Below are positions 49,801 to 62,749 of a DNA stretch of 64,000 nucleotides, piece after piece. The position numbers were made by a program, and so were the translations under genes. Source of the DNA: Epiperipatus broadwayi (Eukaryota > Onychophora > Udeonychophora > Euonychophora > Peripatidae); the NCBI GenBank assembly GCA_028023455.1, contig JAQFVV010006255.1:6182501-6246500 (forward strand), given 5' to 3'. The notes under the pieces are model-generated. The model was given only the letters and a program-made list of their open reading frames with translations, made no database searches and had not been told where the DNA came from. Position 1 is the first letter of the stretch, and each line of letters opens with the position of its first letter.

Positions 49801-51597
49801 TCCCATTGTATATAATATGTATAAGCCCTTATAGCAAAATACAAACTTCTTTTCTACATTAACTATTTTATTTAAAATTATATGCCTATATTGAATGTTC
49901 GTATATGGCTAGTTATGTACTATCCAGTTTTGTTTTTAATTTAAAAATATTTGTAATTATTTTATAATTTTAAAATATCACATGTAATGCAATTTATCAG
50001 CTGCTGTGGGTAACATTTTTTAAAAATAATATTTATTCAGTTAAGTAATGTATTATTAACTTTGGTTTCTTTCATATATATTGACACAAGACCAAGGGCT
50101 TGATAGTAGAATTTGCTGCTTGCTACTCTCTAATTTGTGCCTTAAAAGTTGATACAATTCAAGACTTTACATTAAATAAATTATTTATATGGATTTAACT
50201 TTAAATTTGAAATATATATATATTTACGTTATAAAATAATAATTGCTCAAGATTTTACATGAAATTCGAGTACTGGAATGTGATCTTTAGATTCCACTAT
50301 TCCATTAAATCATGCACGACTAGATTTTTTTTTATGAAGTATGCTTATTTTTTATGAAGTATGCTTATTTTTTATGCATAAAAAAAGAAATATAGATAAA
50401 CTACTGTTAATTCAACTCCCTATATTTTGGTAATTTATAATATCTGGATAAAATTATAATATGGACTTTTAACTTTTTACAATTGCTAAAATCTTTCTGT
50501 TTTATCATACGTTATGATTTAACATTTTTTATTTGATCTTATATTTACACTTATTAAAAAAATAATTATAAATACATGCATTTGAAAATAAAATTAAAGA
50601 AAAAAAATCATTTAAATAATGTCTAGTTGTTATGAGCAGTTTCTAGTTTGCCTTTTTATCAATTTTATTTTTCCCCTAAAAAAGTTTAGCTGTCTATAAT
50701 TTGTCAAGAGAGAGAACGAGTAATGAGAAAATTTTATTGTTAAATAGACTTGCATCACATTAAGCTTTTAAAAATAAGTTTTTTGTAAAAAAAAAACATG
50801 GGAAAACTAAGCAATAAATTTTTATTTGTTATTATTTTGTTTGTTGTTATTATTTTGATTATATAAGTACAGTGAAGGTCAGTAGATATTACTTTAGTTA
50901 TATGCTATCAAATATTTACATAAAAGTGAAAACATTAAAATTTACAAATTTAATAAATTTTATATTATGCCAGTAGCCAGCATTCATATTGATTAGTGTT
51001 TTTTTTTTTGGCATACATTAAAAGCACATTTTACTCTTCACTAAATTATCATCTGAATTTGATGTATATCATGTAACTGAATGTTTTCTCAGCATAAAAT
51101 TAAAGTTCTATCAAATTTAATACTATTCATAAAATATCTTTTGTAAGCAATAAAATGAAAGTCATCAATTTAGTAGTGACATAAAAAAAACTATAAGTTA
51201 TTCTTATATTGCATCAGAAAGTTTAAGGTTTGAAGAGTTTAAATGAGAATTTGAAATGGATAATGGCTAATAGATAAGATTGCATAGATTTTGAAGTTGT
51301 TACAGATTTAAAAACATCAAAACAAATAAAGAGGCATCAGTCTTCTTAGAACATATTTAATTGTAATCAATATCTGACATTTTTCTATTCCTTTTATTTT
51401 TAAAAAATAAAACATAGCACAATAAGTTATTATTTTTATTTTTTGAATGAATACAAATGAGTAATCATGTACACAAATATATATGCAAATGTGCTCTTAC
51501 TATATTTTTAATTTTGCTTATACTATAATTTTAATTTTTATATGCATGTTATACACATAGAAAAACATCTGTGCTATATATATATATATATAATAGA
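49801..51597. other. Intronic, nothing recognised
   Basis: AT-rich; contains a 20-bp direct repeat TTTTTTATGAAGTATGCTTA at 50328-50368. 51460-51560 shares phrases with 39330-39420 (TTATACTATAATTTTAATTT). Confidence 0.4.
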
Positions 51598-51750
51598 AAG
51601 TCAGATGTCACATGACTTATATATAGCTTGCACTTACAAATATGTAAAATTAAGAGCATGCTAATGAGCTCTAAACAGCTTTTTTTTATTTATGATAAAT
51701 GCTACTACAAGAGAAGGCATTCAAATCATTTTTATCTTGGATTGTCCCCA

Positions 51751-51791
51751 TCCCCAGACCAGTTTCGACCTATGGGTCTCTTCAGTGAGGA
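51751..51791 (-). ncRNA. Hammerhead ribozyme, family C copy 1 (best-preserved)
   Basis: Minus strand: helix I UCCUCA (51791-51786) with UGGGGA (51756-51751); core CUGAAGA (51785-51779; the seventh-position base is free to vary); helix II GACC (51778-51775), loop CAUA, GGUC (51770-51767), four perfect pairs starting with the canonical G-C; GAAA 51766-51763; CUGG 51762-51759; UC 51758-51757. Every invariant base is present. Cleavage is expected between 51757 and 51756. Confidence 0.92.
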
Positions 51792-52408
51792 GTTGGGACA
51801 TTAGATTCAAAAAACCAACTCAAGCAAAGCATCTAAAATTTAATTGTTAGAAGAAAGATCTGAAACTTTTAGACATCTACATGTCTTTAAAGTCAGCTCT
51901 CCAACTGAAAAAATCATATGGGCCTGAACTTCATTCAGATACTCCATATATTAGTAGGCTTAGCCATTTAATTTAGCCAAAGCCCCAACAGCAAAATAAT
52001 AATAGTAATAATAAAAAGTCAGGTGTCACATGACTTATATATAGCTTGCACTTACAAATATGTAAAATTAAGAGCATGCTAATGACCTCTAAACAAGCTT
52101 TTTATTTATTTGTGATAAATGCATGCTTTTAATTTTACATATTTGTAAGTGCAAACTATATATAAGTCATGTGATATTTGACTTTTTATTATTACTATTA
52201 TTATTTTGCTGTTGGGGCTTTGGCTAAATTAAATGGCTAAGCCTACTAATATATGGAGTATATGAATGAAGTTCAGGCCCATATGATTTTTTCAGTTGGA
52301 GAGCTGACTTTAAAGACATTTATATGTCTAAAAGTTGCAGATCTTCTAATAATTAAATTTTAGATAAATGCTTTGCTTGAGTTAGTTTTTTGAATATAAT
52401 GTCCCAAC

Positions 52409-52449
52409 TCCTCACTGAAGAGACCCATAGGTCAAAACCAGTCTGGGGA
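52409..52449 (+). ncRNA. Hammerhead ribozyme, family C copy 2 (probably inactive)
   Basis: Mirror of copy 1: UCCUCA, CUGAAGA 52415-52421, GACC/GGUC, then AAAA (52434-52437) where GAAA is required, CCAG, UC, UGGGGA 52444-52449. Loss of G12, the catalytic general base, should abolish cleavage. Confidence 0.85.
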
Positions 52450-52512
52450 TGGGGACAATCCAAGATAAAAATGGTTTGAATGCCTTCTCTTGTAGTAGCA
52501 TGCTCTTAATTT

Positions 52513-52545
<33 letters not shown>

Positions 52546-52674
52546 AGAAAAGTACACCTTTAAGTCAGTAAAGAATACATATTCTATTGTACCAAAGCTT
52601 ATTAATAAAACATGAGCTATTATATTCAATGTGCAATATACACAATGAGGACTTGGAACAAAGTATAACAGATA

Positions 52675-53165
52675 TCGATCCTGATTTAGTTTGTACTCAT
52701 GGTCATTTTGAAATCTAAAAACCATCGCTGACATATTCAATTGATAAATGACATAAATATTGAATAAAAGTATTTTAAATTCATATTTTAGAAATTATAA
52801 GCTAGTAAAAATAATTATAAGCTAGTGAAAATAATATACTTTATTTTATTAGAAATTTTTTTAAAAATTTATCTTCATAAAATATTGAATTTGATGGTGC
52901 AAAGCATCAGAATTTGCAGGGATTGGGAAGGATGATTCGGATGATATGAAGTATCAGCGAAATGTTGCAAAAGTCTGATCAAACCAAGCTTATAATTTCC
53001 AAATACTAAAATATTATATTGTATCCCCATATGAAATGAAGCATATTATTTTTACTAGCTTATAATTTCTAAAATATGGATTTAAAGTACTTTTATTCAA
53101 TTGTCAGCAGTAGTTTTGGCTGGTCTTTAGATTTCAAAATGGCTGTGAGTGCAAACTAAATCAGC
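52675..53165. repeat. Foldback repeat beside family C
   Basis: 52680-52850 is complementary to 53037-53160 (for example TTTTAGAAATTATAAGCTAG and its complement). The spacer ~52860-53030 is unassigned. Confidence 0.72.
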
Positions 53166-56100
53166 ACCCAGATATATCTTCACTATATACAAAATGTTTT
53201 GTATAAATAGTGTAGTTATATTTATTAAGTCCCCTGCTTGAAGACATATTGGAATAAATAGTCATAAGATACTATGGCCAAATGATAATATTTGATAATC
53301 ACCAATAATAATTTCCATTTTCTGTCACACTTGTATCAGAATTTACTTTAGCAATCCAAATGTTGGAATCTGCATCATAAAATAGTGAAATCTATTGCAT
53401 TATTAAGAACAGATTAAAATAAATAATTGCAAATCTAAATAAATATTAGAAGTAAAAAATGATTATGGATTTTAATGCATTTTACATATTGTATCTTAAG
53501 ATATAAAAGACTTCGTTATTTTATAATGTAGTTTCAAATTTGAAACATTACAGTTTAGAAGTGACTTAAGTAACATAGAATCATAATAAAGTAAATCTAG
53601 AAAATTAAAAAGAAATAATACCAATATCATTCATCTTAAATGAAGTAAAATTCTTATTAAAGCTTATGAAATAATCTCAATTAATAAGATGTAAACAATA
53701 GCAAACTGCATTGTCTGTGATTAAGTTTTTTTCTTGATATATGATCTTATCTTTTTATATTGTCTGCCATTGAGATAGCATTGTTCCACTGATTGAAATA
53801 GTTTATTGATTAAACAATAAATAATTAGTACCCCAGTCATGAGGTAAAAGAGGCTCAAATTTTTACTCAATTGTTAGGTTCTCCAGATCTTTGGAAATCT
53901 GGCCAATAAGAAGGATAATATTCTTTCTCTTGCTTGCTTTCTAGCAATCTAATTCGTTCAAAAATTTCCCCCAAATTAAAACTTTTTTTTTCCATTTTAA
54001 TTCTGAAGATAAACTTTATGTACTTTACAATGGCAAAGCCTATATATCATCATCATCATTATTGTTGTTATTATTACTGTTATTATTATTGTTATTATTT
54101 TGTGTTCATCACATAACATTCTTCTGTTTGGAAAAGCTGATTATTATAGATAAAATAACTGAAACACAGGCTTATTATATACCTGTATCTATATATGTAA
54201 TATATAACTTTTAAAAAAAAAAAAAATATTTTTTCATAATAAAACAAATATGTTGGTTTGAGCGCGTGTGCTTATATTTATTTAACACTTACATGTGCAT
54301 TTCCACTCTTCTCATGATCTGGTTTCCTATTTATATTTAAGATACAAGTTATACTTTAATGTTTTAAAGATTACTATTTAATTTATATCTATAACAATAT
54401 TTTGTTAGTTAATGATCTTGAAAAATTAATTCCCTTATTTTTTCTTTCATTTTTATTATTATTGTTGTTGTTGTTATTATTATTTCTTTTATTAGATTGC
54501 CATTTTGAACTAAATTTTTCAATATATATCTGAATGTGTAATAAAGTATGCAGTTGAATTATCTGATAACGATTGATTAAAATTGGTTCCTAAGCTAATA
54601 TGGAAAATAAAAAATGAACTCAAGCAGATGTTTATATAAGGATTTTGAAGAAAAACATCTGCTCTGAAGTCCTGCTAGTAACTAGAGTCCTTTTAAACTT
54701 AGGCTGTCAATTTTAGTTGGTGGTTACCTAGTAACACCATTGCTAAATATTTTTTACTGGTTATTATACAGTTTTTTTTCAACTTATTTTACATGGAAAT
54801 CTTAAATAATATTTAAAAATATTTAATTTAATATACAGACATATATATATATTGTGATTAGATAAATCCAAATTACAAAAAAATCAAGTATTATTTGAGT
54901 TTGAATTTCAATCAATTAAAAAAAATTAAATCAGAATCAATAAATAAGTTGAATGACGATGTTGTTGATAACCTTGTAACATATAAGTTAAAAAAAAGAG
55001 TAAGAAAATAAGAATGTAATAGGGGGCATGTTATTGAGAATCTCTTGATAAACCATATTTGTTAATGTAGAGTAGTTAAACTCACTAATTTTTGTTTTAA
55101 GAATAAAAAATAAATTGTCCATTGTAGGAGATTCATTAGTGATATACAGCCAATTATTTAAAAGAAAAGTATTACGAGAAAATTTGTGATGCTGCTTCAT
55201 ATTTTTTCAAAAATAGATGAAAGCATTCTGAGTTCGCAGACTTTTTTTTTTAAAACAAAAAACTAGATTACTATCACTTTTCTTAACTGCTATGATTATA
55301 TAAACAAAAACAAATCATATGACAGAAACTGTATAATAAAATCATGTAATTTTAAAGATTTTTTTTTTTAAGAAAAGATAAGAAAAAAAGATCATTTATA
55401 ATTCGTATAAAACAATTATATATATATGAATTCTTATCAATCTAAGAAAAAAAAATTAAGTATGAATAAAATTTATTTTGACTATTTTTACAGCCGTAAC
55501 AAAATATGAATGCCTATTTACAATATTTCTCTAAAGTCAGAATATTGATGGTCCAAATTTTTGATTAATGTGATATACCGTTTATGATCACATGTTGCGA
55601 ATCACTAAGAACATCTCTGACACTGGTTTAGTAACTTCAAAGTAAAAAATTGTCTGTGAACTCTTAATAAACATAATGATAAAACATTTCTTCAGATTAT
55701 TTTGTTTCTTATTTGTTTATTGGGCTTGGGCCATGACATATTTATAATTGTGACAATTGAATCTATCTATTTGATTTATTTTTATTTTTACTTTCTGAAC
55801 ACTATATTAGTGATACCACTGCTAATGGATAGGAAGTAGTTTTGAATTTGTTTGAAACTTATACCCCGTATTTCGTTTTTTTATAACTATTTTTAAAAAT
55901 TAAACTACTAAATATAGAATTTTATTTATATAACATTTATTATTGGGTACATGTTCTTTTTTTTTTTTAATGATGGTTAATAAAATAGTACATTTAATTG
56001 GTAAAAATAATCAGTATAATTAGATTGTATTATACTGGTTGACCCTGAATTTATATTGTAGATAAAGCATTTCCTTTTCGGAAAAATTCTATGTATAATG

Positions 56101-56519
56101 ATTTTAAATAGTAATTTTGTATTAAACCTAATACAATAATAAATTTCTTCAATATATATACATACCCATGCGCGCACCAGAAACATAATCAGAATTTTTA
56201 AAATGTGGTTGCTGTTTTTGCACACATTGATATATATTTTTTATCTTATAAAATGTTAATGAGTCAATAAAAACTATCTTTCTTATGGAGTATTTTAACA
56301 TTAAATGTTATGTATGGATTTTTTTATTATTATATCATTAATCATTAATGCACTGAATAGATCATAAATGGAAAAATTCTCTGAAACTTCATGAAATCTC
56401 ACAAAATAAAACCATTTCAAATAAATAAAAAGCCATTAAATGGGATTGATTTCTAGAATATAAGTGAGTATTCTATTTTTAGTATACAGTAGAATACAGT
56501 TATTTTAAATGCATTTTAT
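53166..56519. other. Intronic, microsatellite-rich, no gene supported
   Basis: A short ATC/ATT/GTT run at 54048-54105 and a T-rich ATT/GTT run at 54455-54485. Open frames (e.g. 54988-55200 and 55977-56225, minus) lack domains. Confidence 0.4.
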
Positions 56520-56650
56520 ATACCTGGAGTCAAGGTGTGATATAGGGGATTTGAACACAGACTTTCAAGCTAACTTTAGTCATTCACTCTACCTTTTACA
56601 GCCAGTTCACATTCCCACACACATCATCAGAATTTCGGTGGTATGGATAG
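56520..56650 (-). mobile_element. tRNA-derived SINE, inverted partner
   Basis: On the minus strand: A-box-like GGTAGAGTGAATGAC, GCTTGAAAGTCTGTGTTCAA with a good B box (GTGTTCAAATCCCC), then CTATAT and an end. Same family as 56748-56910. Confidence 0.72.
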
Positions 56651-56747
56651 CTGAAAAGTAGATGGCGGGAGTATATTGAAGCCTGTCTATTAAAATATGA
56701 AGATTTGCTAACTTAATATAAAACGAGCACTGATTATATATATATGT

Positions 56748-56910
56748 GGGAGATGACGATCTGAACCAACTGATGAGTGCTGGTTCAGCACGAAATACAT
56801 ATATTGATGATTATTTATCTTTTCCACATGTGTGTGGTCATACGTATCTGTTGTATAAGATAGAGTGGATGGCTGAAGGTAGCTTGAAAGTCTGTGTTCA
56901 ACTCTCCTAT
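56748..56910 (+). mobile_element. tRNA-derived SINE with upstream hammerhead-like region
   Basis: A-box-like AAGATAGAGTGGATGGC (56858-56874) and B-box TGTGTTCAACTCTCC (56893-56907), preceded by a 5' region holding CTGATGA and GAAATACATA. The open frame across it (56746-56946) is not a gene. Confidence 0.68.
56763..56810 (+). ncRNA. Candidate hammerhead ribozyme in a SINE
   Basis: CUGAUGA 56770-56776, perfect helix II GUGC (56777-56780) with GCAC (56788-56791), GAAA 56792-56795, then UACAUA and UA (56802-56803). Helix I has only three sure pairs (CAA with UUG) and then a mismatch. CTGAACCA (56761-56768) can instead pair with TGGTTCAG (56781-56788), which would compete. Confidence 0.5.
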
Positions 56911-57249
56911 ATAGAATACAGTTATGTTTATATGCACATGTGGTAGTGCATTTTCAATTACAATATGTCATCAATAATTTTAATTTTTTTCAATGTGTAG
57001 CATGGCCTAGATATGTAATTGAAAATCATCAAAAAAATCTGAACAAAATATAGGTCACCTATCTTTTGGAAAGTCATGAGCTCTTATTAGGACTTGCATA
57101 AAAATGTCGATTTACTAGAAAAAAACTACTAAGTACAGAAATCAAAGAAACTGTGAAAAGAGATGAAAATATATAATCATTGTAACATCTGGAATTTATG
57201 TGCAAAGACTTTTTTATTGGCTTTATGTATTTGTAAGTATAATTTATAG

Positions 57250-57475
57250 CCAGTTCTGCACAATTTGGAACAATGGTAGAGCATTCAACTTGGGATCAGG
57301 AGATCCCAGGAGCAATTCTGATTCTAGAACTTCTTATGAACTCCCGAGCAATAAAGTTATTAGTCTTTTTTCACCCTGAACAGTTTGAAATAGCAGTAGA
57401 GTGTCTGATTTGGGATTGGGAAGTCCCAAGATCAATTCTGGCACTTGAACTTCTTATGAACTTCCAAGCAATAAA
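57250..57475 (+). mobile_element. Tandem pair of tRNA-derived SINEs
   Basis: Two units about 120 bp apart. Each has an A box (GGTAGAGCATTCAAC near 57274; AGTAGAGTGTCTGA near 57394), a B-box-like segment (GCAATTCTGATTC; ATCAATTCTGGCAC), then ACTTCTTATGAACT and an AGCAATAAA end. The open frame across them is not a gene. Confidence 0.72.
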
Positions 57476-57534
57476 TATTTTACCATGCCCAAAAAATCTC
57501 ATTACTTTCAATCTACAAATATTAGTTTTACACA

Positions 57535-57690
57535 GAAATAAAACTCTCCATACAGTAGTGCCACCCAGTGCAAAACAATAATCAATGGATGCAGGAGAGT
57601 TTGTGCATAAAATCCCTATCTAGTGCCTACTCATCTAATATCCCCAGAGTAGTTTCTAGCTTTTGGTTTTCATCAGTGAGAAGCATAAAG
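57535..57690 (-). mobile_element. Family B hammerhead repeat, diverged copy
   Basis: Aligns with 46710-46870, with more substitutions than the other copies. Followed by CCATGTGATGTCTG, a phrase also found at a family B end. Confidence 0.8.
57641..57682 (-). ncRNA. Hammerhead ribozyme, family B copy 5 (decayed)
   Basis: CUGAUGA and GAAA remain. The short helix III reads CUAC rather than CUAG, helix I is UUCUCA opposite UGGGGA, and helix II is mutated. Probably inactive. Confidence 0.7.
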
Positions 57691-57699
57691 AATGGTGAC

Positions 57700-58698
57700 C
57701 ATGTGATGTCTGTTGGTTTAATATTAGTTTTAAGAAGAAAGTTTATATATGAAATTAAATTTTAGTTTCTTGCAGTTGTTATACCTCAAAATAAATATTT
57801 AATGTTAATGAGATAGGAGTTTATTAAAAAATAATCCCATTGGGCACTTAACTTTAAAGCACCTAATGACACTATGATTTCTCTTGTAACACAATGCAAT
57901 TGTAATAAAAAGTTGAAGCTATTATTAGTTATAAAAATGAAAATTGCCAGACAAGTTGAAAAATAGTTATTTGGAAGTTTAATAAGAAAAAAAGTCTTAT
58001 ATTCACATTGGCACCTATTATGAAATCCTTAGATTAATGGGTGATAGAGATAGACTGGTGTTTTAAAAATTGATAGATTGCATCTTTCTTTTAAAAATAT
58101 AATTAAAAGGTAATCATGAAAACTGTGCAATAGTTTTGGAAGAATGTTCATATTTTGGACTACAATGAACCTTTTGGTTAAATTCTAATTCTCTCGACTT
58201 CTTATTTATGAATGAATGCCAGGAAAATTTATAATCAGAAGTTCTCATTTTATATAAAGATATTGAAGACTTGTGATAAAATGGACTGCAGTGAATCCCA
58301 GGAATTACTGGAAGCCATTCATAAAGAAAAAACTAAAGAAGAGAATGAAATTGTGAAATTAAAAAAATGGAGCTTATAATAGAAAACCCATATGAATTTT
58401 TGGACAAAAGTTGAGGATACAGTACATGTTAAAAAAAAAAAAAAATCACGTTCACAATTAAATGTAAAATAAAAATTGTAATTGTCTTAATATTTGAATT
58501 ATCTCAAATATTAATAAAACATGGATGACATTTCATTTTTTTTTTTAAATAAAAAAAATAGTATACAATGATTTTTTAATACATAAAATTTTGTTTATTT
58601 TTATAATTTTTGTGTTTATTTAAATAATAGTTTTTATTTATTTTATATTTTTAAATAACTGCATTGCACCGTACTATTTTTTTTTATAACATTTTGAG
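57700..58698. other. Intronic, nothing recognised
   Basis: AT-rich with A/T runs near 58430-58445 and 58535-58560. A stretch near 58280-58400 could read SQELLEAIHKEKTKEENEIVKL but is short and isolated. Confidence 0.4.
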
Positions 58699-59059
58699 CA
58701 GGGGTTCTCAATCTTTTTGCTTCCCTACCCTCTTGACTTTTAATAAATTATCCAGTACTTCTTATTCATTATAATAAAAAATAAAAAGCTATACATAAAT
58801 ACTTTATTCAGTAGACAAATCTTAGCTGAGCATTTTGAGTTATGGACCCTGCAATGAGAAAAAGTCTGTGCAACCTCAATGTGTTCGGCGAAAAGAGACC
58901 TGAAATGTTGCTGGAGTGACTGAGAGACAGTACCAATATGGAGTAGTCTGGAAATGTTGGTAACATAACTAATTTTGGAATATGTTAATAGCATAATATA
59001 CTTACCTGCTATTCATGTACCCCTGGACAAGCTTCCTGTACCCTAGTTTGGGAACCCTG
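58699..59059. mobile_element. Short non-autonomous hAT element
   Basis: Left end CAGGGGTTCTCAATC and right end (read inverted) CAGGGTTCCCAAACTAG are hAT-like terminal inverted repeats, 361 bp apart. No convincing coding sequence between them. The flanking 8 bases do not match clearly. Confidence 0.68.
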
Positions 59060-61106
59060 CCTTAAAGCTATTTTATATATCAATACTATATATAGAAGGT
59101 TTTGTGTCAATTGATATAGGGTCTGGTATTCCCTATTAAATTATGTTAAAACATTTATGTATAATAGTATATGCTTTTTTTTTTTCATTTAATAAAATAA
59201 ATACTTTTTTTATTCAGGAAATCTGCATCTCCTCTTCAAGAAAAAAATCACTTTAATGCAGCGATAACTTCTTAGCAGAAAAAAAATGATTTTAATATAC
59301 ACACCCACACATACTCACATATGACATTCACATACATATAAAAATAGTCAAGTTCAGTGTTTTGAAATGGAACAATCACAAACGTTTGATTGACTAATTA
59401 ATATACAGTTCTTTCACCTTTTATTAATATATAATTAACAAACTAGAAAACATTAAGAGGTTTGCTACCATTTATAATTAATTATTTTACTCACCCCCCC
59501 CCCCTAATAAATTGGTAATCTTGACAAATTTATTGACATAATAATTACTCATTAATTCATTATATTAATTTTAAAAAAATAAAGAGGCAACGGTTTCCAA
59601 ATGAAAAAATTAACTCAGATTCATTTATTGTCTTCTAGTAATTCAAGTTTTTTTTTTTTACATAAACAGTATGCTAATTAACATGTCATGTTGGTATGTG
59701 TAAGGCATTTATTAGTAGTGATCAATTGTATTAACCTATTAGTCTTATGAATGTAAGGTATTAGGTACATTAATATGTAAATAATAAAAACCAGGTAATT
59801 TAAATAAGTAATTTATTAAAGTTTTATATATACCCACACAATATGCTTCTACATATATGTGTGAATTGATATAAATATATAAGTGTAGAGTTGCCATAAG
59901 TTCACCGATCGGATAAGAGACATATAGTGTCATTGAGCCTCGAAAGAGAAGGGAATAATTAATTGAATTGAAAAGCACGAATATTGTTTCATATCTTTAA
60001 TAACACAAAAGAAATTAAATACATTATACTAAAATTTAATTCTGATTATAAAAGAAAATATATTCTAAACCAATTAAAGTACCACTTACAGTTTTTGTTA
60101 TACTAATATTATTTTGACTTGAGATATGCAAATGTGTGTTCATATGTTTAATTTCTTTTCCATTAATTATCTTATATTTGATCATCATTTTAATAAGTAT
60201 TAAAACATTTCCATGGTAACTGGGCCTATGGGACACAAAATCTAAATACAGTGTTAATCCTCTACAATAATCTATCTACCCTGTATAAGACTATATGCAT
60301 GTAAATATGTAAATGTGTTTGTAGAGGTGTAAATCAGTCTCATGATGCAAATAGTAGCATATTTGTTTACTATTCCCATGACCTTGACTTGAATCCAAGT
60401 TAGATAAACACTTGAAATTTTTTTTTTCAAAATCAGACAATTTTTTTATTAGGTAGCCTTCTATATATAGTTAAACCAGATAACTATCCAATATTGATTG
60501 TAAATGGTATTCACCTATTTCTAATTAGAGGCAAAATAAAGACAGCAAATCTTTTTGCTTCCAGAAATTGGAAAGCTTAGTGAATAATGTTCTCTTCTTC
60601 ACTGTTCCTCTGAGGAATTGTTGAAGTTAAACACAGAATACAAATGAATTACTTAGTAAATATTTAAAGAATTGTGTATGGATATTTATCTAATAAACTT
60701 GTCAACATAGTATGCAAGTTAAATGCAAATATTAAAGTGATCAAACTTCACACATTGCTGTTGTTCTATATATGTCCAGATATTATAAAGTTGGAAATAT
60801 ACAATTTAATATTGTAACAAAGATCATGATTAATTCATGATGATTATACTTTACATTAAACTATCAAAAATAAATTTAAGATTATGATCATCATCAAAGT
60901 AGTGATCTAACTCTAAAGAAAATTTACTTAATGATCTTGGCCTATTTATTTTTCCAAATAATTTGGAAATCTTTAAGAATTGATATCACTTTTCTTTCAC
61001 CTTATTTTCTATAATTATAACTTAATTTCTGGCTTGGATTCAGAAAGTTATTAAACATCAGTACACACACATATATATAAAGTGCAAAAAAATTCCATAT
61101 AATATA
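59060..61106. other. Intronic, nothing recognised
   Basis: AT-rich; a C-run at 59495-59505. Open frames on the minus strand are unconvincing. Confidence 0.4.
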
Positions 61107-61212
61107 CACCCGGGTCTCGTTTTATGCAGATTTATTTAATGCGATTTTGAAGTTATGTGGGTCATGTTTCTTCTTAATATCTTATGCAGTTTTCTTTTAT
61201 GTGCTAAAAATT

Positions 61213-61328
61213 ATTAGATCAGAAGTTGAGCTCCGATAATGCGCTATTACTTTAAATATAAATTTCGCGCATTCACATGTCATATTGAAAGTAATAGCAC
61301 ATTATTGGAGTTCAACTTCTCTTTAATA
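61213..61328. repeat. Hairpin inside the Tigger element
   Basis: Arms 61213-61258 and 61282-61328 are near-perfect complements (GATAATGCGCTATTACTTT and its complement). Either a nested MITE or a subterminal repeat. Confidence 0.75.
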
Positions 61329-61915
61329 ATTTCAATATTTTCAGCACTTTATAATAGTACTGTAATAGATTTTATGCAATAAAGAAGTTCATAATTCACT
61401 TTAAATCAGGATTTCCCCATTTTATGCACACACATTAAATTTTACAAGATTATAATGTAAATCTGCTCAAATGTTATAGATGCCTTTATTATGCAAGTTG
61501 TTGTTTTTGCATTTTAAATCATTCTATTTTTGCTTTTTTAAAAAGGAGTATGTAATCAATTAATCATTTGGTGTCTGCAAGTTTATTTTTAAAAGATGAG
61601 TTATAGCAGTGGGCACAATTAAAATCTGATTTTTAATTATAATTAACAATTTAAAAATTACGTAACATGATCTGAAATGAATATGACACAAAACAATGAA
61701 ATTTGATTTTTAAATGGAATTGAAAATTAAAAAATTAAAGACAAAAATAAAAATTTAATTTTTAATTGTTAGTTTTAATTAAATTTTGTCCAACAGTGGT
61801 GAGTCAGTGTCTTTTTATTATCTAAATCTAAGTTCTTACTTTTATTTTAAACTTTTAGTTTACTCTAACAGAGAAGAAAAAAACACCCAAGAAAATGAAT
61901 TTCTTTGGAAACAAA

Positions 61916-62100
61916 AATTTCAATTTTAGATTGCTTAGTGAAATTAGAAGGATCAACAGTGATTGGAAAACATTTTAGTTTGGGTGAGTCCATGATAAGA
62001 GCAATTAAAAAAATGAAGTTGGCACTAGTTGTATTTTCTCTTGTGAAGTAGCTAACAGCTTTCTCTGGGCATAATTGCTGAGAGATTCTTGACTTCATTT
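61916..62100 (+). pseudogene. Tigger transposase DNA-binding domain remnant
   Basis: Reading across one frame change gives a KLEG.TVIGKHFSLGESMIRAIKK segment (about 61940-62010). It matches the helix-turn-helix of Tigger/pogo transposases (LERGESV..IA..FNI.ESTVR.IKKNE). The DDE catalytic region is absent. Confidence 0.72.
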
Positions 62101-62749
62101 AAGGAGAAGTTACAGTACATCACATCACATTACATGACAATGAATCTGATGTCTTACTAGTTTACAAATGAACTTACTTATCGTCAACACTGTACATATG
62201 AAAAATACTGTAAATTACACATAAAAATATATTGTTTTGAATAAAATTAAATACTGTAGTTAATAAATAAGCAAAAAAAGTTTGTCTTGTATCAATTTTT
62301 TTCAAATTTGAAATTTTTTATTAGTCATATTTTATTTCCTTATTTTTTTTGTGTGTGTGAATTTTAAAGTAATTTTACATTGTTGCTTTGCTTTTATGCA
62401 ATTTTTGAAAATTACAGTAACCTATCCCCCACTTTTTCAAGGTAAGTTAAATCTATTTTTGTGTGATTTCTTTTGTGTGTGTTTTCTGAGGAACCTATCT
62501 ACCGCATAAAATGAGACCCAGGTGTATATAAAACCTACACATATAATTATGAGGGTGATCTAAGTCTGATAATCTATATTTGCCTATATATCTTGGTTAC
62601 TTATCCATTAACTGTATTAAACTCTTATAATTAAAGTATTATTATATATATATATATGACAATAGATGGCATTATACCAAAAATACCTTCAAGCGTTTGT
62701 TTACATAAACATCAGAGCGAGTATTTCACTATCTCTAACTTAATTTCCA

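Larger units (their letters stand above)
51598..52520. mobile_element. Family C hammerhead repeat cluster (direct overlap plus inverted copy)
   Basis: A unit from 51598 holds a minus-strand ribozyme and restarts at 52017 (419-bp period, GTCA.ATGACTTATATATAGC). It then turns into an inverted copy at about 52130-52520 with a plus-strand ribozyme. It shares TTCAGRCCCATATGA and a CATGTGAT phrase with family B, so the two families are related. No protein is encoded. Confidence 0.87.
61107..62524 (+). mobile_element. Internally deleted Tigger/pogo element
   Basis: Ends CACCCGGGTCTCGTTTTATG (61107) and, inverted, CACCTGGGTCTCATTTTATG (62524) are terminal inverted repeats of the Tigger kind. TA flanks both sides (61105-61106, 62525-62526), the pogo/Tc1 target duplication. 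At 1418 bp only the transposase start remains. Confidence 0.85.
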
